DNA of 64,000 bases from Ilyonectria destructans (Eukaryota > Ascomycota > Sordariomycetes > Hypocreales > Nectriaceae). Under the pieces are notes generated by a model that saw nothing but the letters and a program-made list of their open reading frames with translations, did no database searches and had not been told where the DNA came from. Positions within the stretch are counted from its first letter, which is position 1. Each line of letters opens with the position of its first letter. The translations under genes and the position numbers were made by a program. The stretch lies in assembly GCA_020740775.1 (NCBI GenBank), contig JAHEWK010000015.1, positions 1,550,001 to 1,614,000 of the forward strand. Direction: 5' to 3'. This document shows positions 57,414-64,000 of the stretch, piece after piece.

Positions 57414-59750
57414 TTACGCTGCAGGATCAGTTGTCTGCTTCAAACACGCATCTAACACGCGGGCCATTTTTGGGGAAAGTCCCCAGACTGTCAGATCTGC
57501 TGTATCTAAGAGACTGACAAACAAACGCAAAGTGCGGACTGATAGACTATGCTGAGCTTGCTCTCCATTTTGTGCCACTGTGGATGAGTCGACCAGTTGT
57601 TCTATCATGTCCTGCAACTTGATCTCATCTGCAGTCAGGTCGGTCGCACTCTTCGCCATGTTCAGCCATTGCCACAACATCAAAGCGCATTCGAAGTAAC
57701 TGAGAGCATGCTGAACACTCCAAGTCCAGAACGCTGATCGGCAAATAACCGTGAATCCTAATCGTGCCGGGACTCGCAGGGCCTGACACGCCTGCATCAC
57801 GGCTTCATGCGTATGCACATCTCGAGTCAATGGCTTCATGTGTCCGATTCCAGCTGCGATATCAGCATCCGAGATGCAGGTAACAAAACGGTTGCGAATT
57901 GGTGAGTGGTCCGTAGCCAGTCGGATGTACGCAACTCGTAGCAAAGCAGTCGAGTTGAACATCATGGGCCCACGTGGATGATCGGGCGAAACAAACGACT
58001 GCGGCTCGCTTTCCCACATCATCTGCCACCTAGCCAAGCACCGACTAAAGTAGTGACGTCCTTCATTGTATGCCTGGCTTCCGGGATGGCAAGACTTTCG
58101 AAAGAGCATGATTTTCTGACAAAGAGAAGACATGATCACATGGCAGCTGAACATACCAATCTTAGTTGGCACTGGTGAGGACGCATCAGCTAGACTCCGG
58201 ATAACAGATTCTGCTGTCAGCCATTCCTGTGGGCCTGCCTCGTATGTCGCCCTGGCCCAAGCCTCCTCGCTTGCGGCGCACCATTGCTCCTCGTGTCCTG
58301 GTAAGCTGTACTCATCTTCGAGGCGTAACTGAGATGTGATATCGTAAGCAACGGACATGAGGTTCATGACTGTGAAACAGCAATACGTTGTACTAGAGAC
58401 ACTATTAGAAATGCTGGATCAAATTGAGCTGATACTCTTGCCCATGTACCGTTTCAGTATTTCCCTCTCACGCCATCCAGCCCATGTCGTGTTGTCGAGG
58501 TTCGGAGCCGCCGCCACCTTTGTCCATTCCCGCCGTAAGTCAAGTGCCAGACACCCACGAAATTGCATGGCAATGTCAAGGTCTTCAGTATCGCCGCTCC
58601 AAGCTGCAAAAGCTATGAGAAGCATCGATAGTTGTAAGCTAGAGATCCCTTTCTTGGCGAGTTTTGACAGGTCAACTGCTGCGTGGAATAGTGCAACAGC
58701 GATCTTGCGCTCCAGGGTGTACAGAGCACCATTTGCGCAAACTGCCAACGTTAAAGGTACTGAACACTCCACTAGAACCCAGGTATAGCTGTGGAAGAGC
58801 GGTTGATGCCGGTGGAAGCAGGCTAGGTAGCGCTGAATATATTGGTTCAGCTTTGTCCGAGAGGGTAACTTGGGACCACCGATCTGGTCGAGTTGGGCTT
58901 GCATCGAGTGCCAATAGTCCTCCGTGATGGTGAGATTTTCCTCAGACTGGTAATATTCAGAAGGACTTTGAGAATCTAGCGTGATAGATGTAGCAGGACG
59001 TGCTTGGCCATGCGGGTCGAAATCGGCGCTTTGGTTTCGTAAGTGAGCAGGCCCATTGGCCAAATCAAGAGTCGACGAGTACGTAACATCAGGATTGATA
59101 GTGTAGGTCCGAGTGTGAGAGTCGTCCATTCTGTTCAGAAAGTCTAGGTTAATTTCCGAGCTAGCTTCGAGGTCTAGCCATTGGTTGCCCAACACCATGT
59201 CAATGTCCAAAGGAGGCTGAATCGTCGAAGACCCAAGCTCGTTGAGCATGCATTGGAGGGAGGATGATGTCTGATCAAACATTATTGTTAGAATAGATTC
59301 TACGTCATGACATAGAGTAAGTTGATCGGATCCAAGAGTATTCTACTAACGTCGACGGTATGTTGGGTGTCAGGAGACCCATTTGAACGTCCGTCCACCA
59401 TAAATGATTCAATGGTCTGGGACGATGGATAGATTCCGGGCATCGCAGAATTTGCATCGGGAGAGTTTCCAGAGCGCCTTCGTCGTCTCAGTCCTTCTGA
59501 AATGCCGTGTACCTTGATCTCATGCCTCCGGAGCAGGTCTCGGCGGGAAAAGACATCTGAGCAATGATGGCAAGCATAAGGCTTCTCCTTCGTATCTATA
59601 GATAGGTGAGTACTAATCAAGGCTCAATTTTGGTGTGGAGGAATCCGGACGTGTTCGTTCATGCCTCACTAGGTGCTCTGCACGCGCAAACTCGCGAAGA
59701 CAATGCCTACAACGATGAAGTGTTGTGGCAGGAAGCGGTGCGTTGGACAT
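57414..59750 (-). CDS. C2H2 zinc-finger transcription factor with fungal-specific regulatory domain
   Basis: Exons 59750-59651, 59595-59351, 59270-58450 and 58392-57414, with introns of 55, 80 and 57 nt, give 714 residues. Finger 1 uses C14, C17, H30 and H34 and is split by intron 1. Finger 2 uses C42, C45, H58 and H63, with a typical TKEKPYAC linker. A basic patch, LRRRRRSG, follows. Residues from about 240 to the end form the fungal-specific transcription-factor domain (YIQRYLACFHRHQPLFH, AWSGDTEDLDIAMQ, WREREILKRTTYCCF). Divergent from the metallo-hydrolase gene by 318 bp and embedded in the cluster, it is the likely pathway-specific regulator. The first donor (GTCCGG) is not ideal, but the spliced finger fits perfectly. 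Confidence 0.92.
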
Positions 59751-60068
59751 GGCTATGTTAATCCACGGAGGGTAAATGGTTCATAGATGGGGTGTGAGAT
59801 ATTAAACCTCTCGAAGACAGTCTAAACTGACCAATTGAGCAAATTGTGACATCTGGCCTGACAACATATGGGCTATGTCTGCGCTGAGCGGGGTGAGACG
59901 AGGAGGAGGAGACACTTCCGATCACGTGCTAGCATCGGATCAATGGTTCGGTTTCTAGGGTAGGAAATGCCAAGAGGAGATGCACACGCATAGGGAGATA
60001 TAAAAGGCCAGATCCGGAACTCACCTTGACTCTTTCTAAGGATTAGGAGCCAAAATCATCCCATCAAT
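59751..60068. promoter_or_regulatory. Divergent promoter between regulator and metallo-hydrolase
   Basis: 318 bp shared by the regulator (-) and the hydrolase (+). TATAAAAG at 59999-60006, 63 bp before the hydrolase ATG, is a good TATA box. ATCGGATC (59954-59961) and GATCCGG (60012-60018) are possible recognition sites. Confidence 0.6.
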
Positions 60069-61043
60069 ATGTCTGCCACTCAATCCCAATACGTCGAGTT
60101 ATCGCTGCTTCCCAGTGGCTTCTTGACCCTGCCCGAACATTTTTTCTGTGCCGATCAGCTTGATAAATCGCTACGCAGCACGGTACCGTCCATGTCGTTT
60201 TTTATCAAACATCCCATTACAAACACTCGCATCGTGTTCGACTTGGGACTTGGAAAGAATCTCAGCAACTATCCCTCCAATATTCACCCCCATCTGCAAA
60301 CACGGCAACCCATCACGACAATCCCTGATGCATCTGATTCCTTACGAGCGGGTGGCTTGCAGCCAGGGGATATCGACCTTGTCGTCCTGAGCCATGTGCA
60401 CTATGACCATGTCGGTACGCCAAGCGACTTCACAAACGCTCACTTTGTTGTTGGGTGTGGAGTCAGACATCTCTTACAGCACGGTATGAACTATCATTCG
60501 GCCGCCAAGTTTGAGAGGAACCTTCTCCCAGATGACCGTACAATCGAACTCCCGAGTCAGAGTACGCCGCCAAAATATCGAATACCAATCAAGAACGACA
60601 TGTCTGCTACCCATACGCTCGAGAGCGTTCTAGGTATCAAGCACCGGTGGCAACCTCTCCCCCCGTTCGATAATGCGATTGATCTATTCGGAGACGGTCT
60701 CATTTACATTGTTGACAGCCCCGGCCACCTGGTTGGACACTTGAACCTCTTGGTACGCATCGCCCGGGATCACTGGGTTTATCTCGCTGGGGATGCTTGC
60801 CATCATGGCCGTCTCCTGAGCGGCATGACTGAATTCGCCGAGTGGGAGGAGAACGGCGCAACCGTGTGCATCCACGCCGACAAGGCTCTCGCTACCGAGA
60901 CGCTAGGCAAGATTCGCCGTCTCCAAAGTGAGGGGTTTGCAGGATGTCTGCATGTGGAGGTGATCCTGGCACATGACTTGGGGTGGTATCAGGAGCATCA
61001 GGATGCCATTTTCCCTGGGCTTCTCCACGTCAATTCGGCGTAA
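60069..61043 (+). CDS. Metallo-beta-lactamase-fold hydrolase (AHL/gamma-lactonase-like)
   Basis: A single exon of 324 residues. The zinc-binding motif LSHVHYDHVG (H109, H111, D113, H114) is followed by DSPGHLVGHLNLL (third His) and LAGDACHHGR (bridging Asp), all in the order of the metallo-beta-lactamase fold. The N-terminal part (FFIKHP...RIVFDLG) and the overall length fit the N-acyl homoserine lactonase or quorum-quenching lactonase group rather than glyoxalase II or true beta-lactamases. There is no signal peptide. The reaction is probably lactone (or lactam) ring opening; the substrate is not shown. The neighbouring dehydrogenases could then oxidise the released hydroxyacid. Confidence 0.9.
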   Translation: MSATQSQYVELSLLPSGFLTLPEHFFCADQLDKSLRSTVPSMSFFIKHPITNTRIVFDLGLGKNLSNYPSNIHPHLQTRQPITTIPDASDSLRAGGLQPGDIDLVVLSHVHYDHVGTPSDFTNAHFVVGCGVRHLLQHGMNYHSAAKFERNLLPDDRTIELPSQSTPPKYRIPIKNDMSATHTLESVLGIKHRWQPLPPFDNAIDLFGDGLIYIVDSPGHLVGHLNLLVRIARDHWVYLAGDACHHGRLLSGMTEFAEWEENGATVCIHADKALATETLGKIRRLQSEGFAGCLHVEVILAHDLGWYQEHQDAIFPGLLHVNSA

Positions 61044-61405
61044 ATGGGACGGTCGCCGAAAGTCAACCCTTGCCGAGTCTTTGGCCGATTGGCCAGTGGC
61101 AGATATCACATGGGACCATGGAACGACCTGGTGGCGGAGAAGAGTGTGGAGAAGAGTGTGGAGAGGGAAATGGATGCCTTTATTCTCCATAGCAAGTAGC
61201 CGACTCCGTATTCTCGGTCACTTGAAGTTGGAGAGCTAGCCGAGCTAGCACCCCGTCTCCACAACTTTGGAGCAAAACATCATGACAAGAGTTGCAAGTC
61301 AACCTCGTTAGAAAGCAGTACGATAGACGAGTATTAAATAGAATACGCTTGAAATATTGAAATAATGATAACTAGGTCACCGCTTGATTATGGGCGGCAC
61401 CTTCA

Positions 61406-61412
61406 TATATAT
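61406..61412 (+). promoter_or_regulatory. TATA-like element of SSADH-like gene
   Basis: TATATAT lies about 50 bp upstream of the ATG at 61462. Confidence 0.4.
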
Positions 61413-61461
61413 TCATTCCTACCGTTCTTGATCTCCTCGCTACCTTACAACGGCTTCGACT

Positions 61462-63185
61462 ATGGCCCTTCATAAAAACGGCCTTCTCCAAGCAAACTGC
61501 GCTTTCATCGACGGGAAATGGCTTCAAGTGAAGGATGGCTCATCGTTTGATGTTTTAGGTACGAGACACCTTCCCCCTTGTTGTTCCAGTTCTTCTTACC
61601 ATCTTACCCGATTCCAAGATCCGGCAACATGGACACCAATCGCCGCGGTCCCGGATCTTACGCAGGCAGAGTGTATCGATGCTGTCCAGTCTGCAGACCG
61701 CGCGTTGCACAAGCTATCCTCAATGACGGGGAAAATTAGAGGACAGCTCCTGCGCGAATGGTTCCGCCTCGTTATGCAAGCAAAGAATGACCTAGCAGAT
61801 ATCATCACCGCTGAAAACGGCAAGACCATATCTGAGGCTCGAGGAGAAGTGTCATATGCAGCAGATTTTATTGACTGGTATGCTGGCGCTGCCCCTCGAG
61901 TGCAAGGCACGGTATGAACTTCATTCCCGGATTGAACTGTCTTGTCAATGCCTTACTCTTGCAATGGCGACTGAGTTTGAATATACACAACAGGTCATTG
62001 AATCCTCAGACCCTACCAAGCGGGTACTTGTCATTAAGCAACCAGTCGGTGTTGTGGGGATCATAACGCCCTGGAACTTTCCAGCTGCAATGATTACACG
62101 AAAGGTTGCAGCGGCGTTGGCTGCAGGCTGCCCTTGCGTAGTCAAGCCAGCCCCTGAAACCCCTCTCACTGCTCTTGCTCTGGCATCTCTTGCCGCTCAG
62201 GCAGGATTTCCCCCGGGCTCGCTCAACATTGTCACAACACAAGCGCATACTATTGACATCGGTCGAGTATTGACGCAACATCCCATTATACGAAAGTTCT
62301 CCTTCACAGGGTCTACTGCCGTTGGCAAGCTTCTCGCTATTCAGTGTACTACCACTATGAAGCGTGTTAGTCTAGAGCTGGGAGGCAACGCACCTTTCGT
62401 TGTCTTTAACGATGCGGATCTTGAGGCGGCGGCTGAAGCAATCATGGCCAGCAAATTCCGGCTTTCTGGGCAGACATGCGTCTGCGCAAACCGAGTCTAT
62501 GCTCAAACGGGCATCTATCAAGAATTGGCCTCCATACTTGCCACAAAGGTCCAGTCCTTGATTCTGGGTCCTGGGGCCGATGCAATGACAACTATCGGCC
62601 CCTTGATTACGAAGACTGCTATTGCCCGCGTCGAGGGTCATGTCAAGGATGCAGTCTCAAAAGGAGCCCAGGTGTTAGTAGGTGGAAAAAGAGCATCGGG
62701 CCTCGGCGGTGCATTCTTTGAGCCTACTCTTCTTGTTGATGTTCCTGCGGACGCTTTGTGCGCACAAGAAGAAACCTTTGGTCCAGTACTTCCGTTGTTC
62801 AAATTCGAAAGGGACCAAGATGCCATCAACTGGGCAAATGACACCAATTTTGGTCTGGCTGGTTATTTATTCACCGAGAACGTTCATAAGGCCTGGACAG
62901 TGGCTGAAAAGATGGAAGTCGGAATGGTATGCATTCTTCTCTCCCACTTATCGTTTCTCATGCTCACAGAGCCTTCCTCAAGGTTGGTGTAAATACAGGT
63001 CTGATAAGTGACGTTGTCTCCCCTTTTGGCGGTGTAAAAGAAAGTGGTCAAGGACGAGAGGTAAGTACTTACTCCGATTGGAAGGTAAGTGTTATGAGTC
63101 AAAGGCTGATAGATTTTAGGGGTCATATCTGGGGATTGAAGAGTTTCTGATAGTGAAGAGTATTAGTTTTGCGGTCAAGGCTTGA
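61462..63185 (+). CDS. Succinate-semialdehyde dehydrogenase-like aldehyde dehydrogenase
   Basis: Exons 61462-61558, 61619-61911, 61994-62926, 62983-63060 and 63120-63185, with introns of 60, 82, 56 and 59 nt, give 488 residues. The first intron is a multiple of three and stop-free, but splicing it gives the family sequence FDVLDPATWTPI. Landmarks are IDGKW, the cofactor segment ITPWNFPAAMITRKVAAALA, FTGSTAVGK, the general base in VSLELGG (E258), the nucleophile in SGQTCVCANR (C292), EETFGPVLPLF, and the tail SPFGGVKESGQGREGSYLGI. The SGQTCVC and GREGS motifs are typical of the SSADH/GabD group. It would oxidise succinic semialdehyde to succinate. It stands last in the cluster, consistent with the final step. 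Confidence 0.93.
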
Positions 63186-64000
63186 CAAAAGTACTTTGAC
63201 ACCTTTCCTGTTACCACAGAAATATTCTAGATGTTCTTCTACGTCGCAATATCTAGGGAGTAAAAAGAGGTTGTCAATATACAGCCCGGCTGGCCCATAG
63301 AATCATCCCATATCTCTAATGTATTCCCCTGGTATCTCGGCTACGATAGTCTAGCATAGGAGGTGCAGATCAGTTTAATTCTAGGCTCTATTAGGATCTG
63401 CCTTATTAAAAGGAGTGCAGAAGCTAGAATCTATCCTGTCAGCAACCCTGACATTATAGATATTGCTGATTAAGAATATCAAGGCTTTATCTTTAATATA
63501 TACAATATCTTTTTTAAGATCTTACTCTTGTTATTTGCCGAGGGTTTCAATCCCAATCCTATCCCTGAAGGAGAATAGGGTATTATTGCTCAGACCTTCC
63601 TTATATACTTACACAATCCCCTTATACACTACATATCACTGGCAACATGAAATCCAGTTATCTCCTACCTAAAGAATCACAATTTATTATCCCTGAAACT
63701 AAGTAGCTGCATCTCTATTTTCTTTATCTTTAAGACTGTAACTATTGGTTTAGTTTTAACTGAAATAGAGGATACATTAATTTCTGCCACTTAGCTACAC
63801 TGATAAATAAGGAAGAGTGCAGCATCTTGCAGTAGCAAATCATCTTGGGCAAGATAGATGGCTCTGCTAAGTCGTCGCTTCACATTCGCCTGCTCCATTC
63901 GTCGTGCAACAGGAATCTGATATCCAAACCGGCACTCACCGATCGCATCAACATTTTCCTCCACGTATACTTCAGCAAGGAGCATCGATTCCTTCTCGTC
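63186..64000. other. Right edge: mildly AT-rich, no firm gene
   Basis: I see no supported complete gene. A minus-strand open frame (63791 to the window edge) encodes LLAEVYVEENVDAIGECRFG and could be the end of a gene that starts outside the window, but I recognise no family. Confidence 0.4.

Noticed and set aside
51389..63185. Secondary-metabolite biosynthetic cluster
   Set aside because: There is no polyketide synthase, peptide synthetase, terpene synthase or P450. The enzymes present are catabolic types.
1..64000. Mitochondrial origin for the AT-rich parts
   Set aside because: The AT-rich DNA contains nuclear transposon domains, LTRs and target duplications with transition-type decay, and it is embedded in nuclear genes with spliceosomal introns.

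Overview
The window is nuclear DNA of a filamentous ascomycete (Pezizomycotina). Genes have short introns (about 47-96 nt, one of 207 nt). The protein families are typical of moulds: RTA1-like, fungal-specific transcription factors, NmrA-like, ABC-F and type-B carboxylesterase. Transposons have been turned into very AT-rich, stop-filled DNA by transition mutations, the signature of repeat-induced point mutation (RIP). A Sordariomycete is my best guess, with low confidence. No rRNA, tRNA or CRISPR array was recognised.

Layout. 1-3540 is an AT-rich block with a dead hAT transposase relic, ending in a short-period ACTAGTTA-type repeat that abuts the open 5' end of a large ankyrin-repeat gene (to 7147). 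8.4-22.5 kb is a mosaic of genes and relics: an RTA1-like membrane protein (-), a transcription-factor gene lacking its zinc cluster (+), a broken NmrA-like gene, an SPX-domain scrap, an epoxide hydrolase (-), an ABC-F ATPase (-) and a carboxylesterase (+). 22816-26243 is a structurally complete Crypton: a tyrosine-recombinase gene that can be read through five exons, bounded by a perfect 13-bp inverted repeat. 26.4-27.4 kb holds duplicated fragments, a small element with a 15-bp target duplication, and an ankyrin relic. An amidase gene (-) follows at 27.5-29.5 kb.

29686-50624 is a three-level transposon nest. The outermost element is a Mutator-like element (MULE) with 92-bp terminal inverted repeats (outer 31 bp perfect), a 9-bp target duplication and a recognisable degenerate transposase. 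Inside it lies Gypsy A (31631-48489, 432-bp LTRs, 5-bp duplication TCTAT). Inside that lies Gypsy B (37669-46079, 394-bp LTRs, 5-bp duplication CTTCC). All three are heavily mutated.

To the right is a compact set of metabolic genes: a glyoxalase-fold protein (+), an MFS anion transporter (-), a 3-hydroxyisobutyrate-dehydrogenase-like enzyme (-), a carboxymuconolactone-decarboxylase-like protein (+), a C2H2 plus fungal-specific-domain regulator (-), a metallo-beta-lactamase-fold hydrolase (+) and a succinate-semialdehyde-dehydrogenase-like enzyme (+). Lactone hydrolase, hydroxyacid dehydrogenase and semialdehyde dehydrogenase together suggest a catabolic cluster that opens a lactone or lactam and oxidises the product toward succinate. 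If the MULE nest is removed, the amidase and the glyoxalase gene become divergent neighbours about 0.9 kb apart, so the amidase may belong to the same cluster. These functions are inferred from family membership and synteny, not demonstrated.
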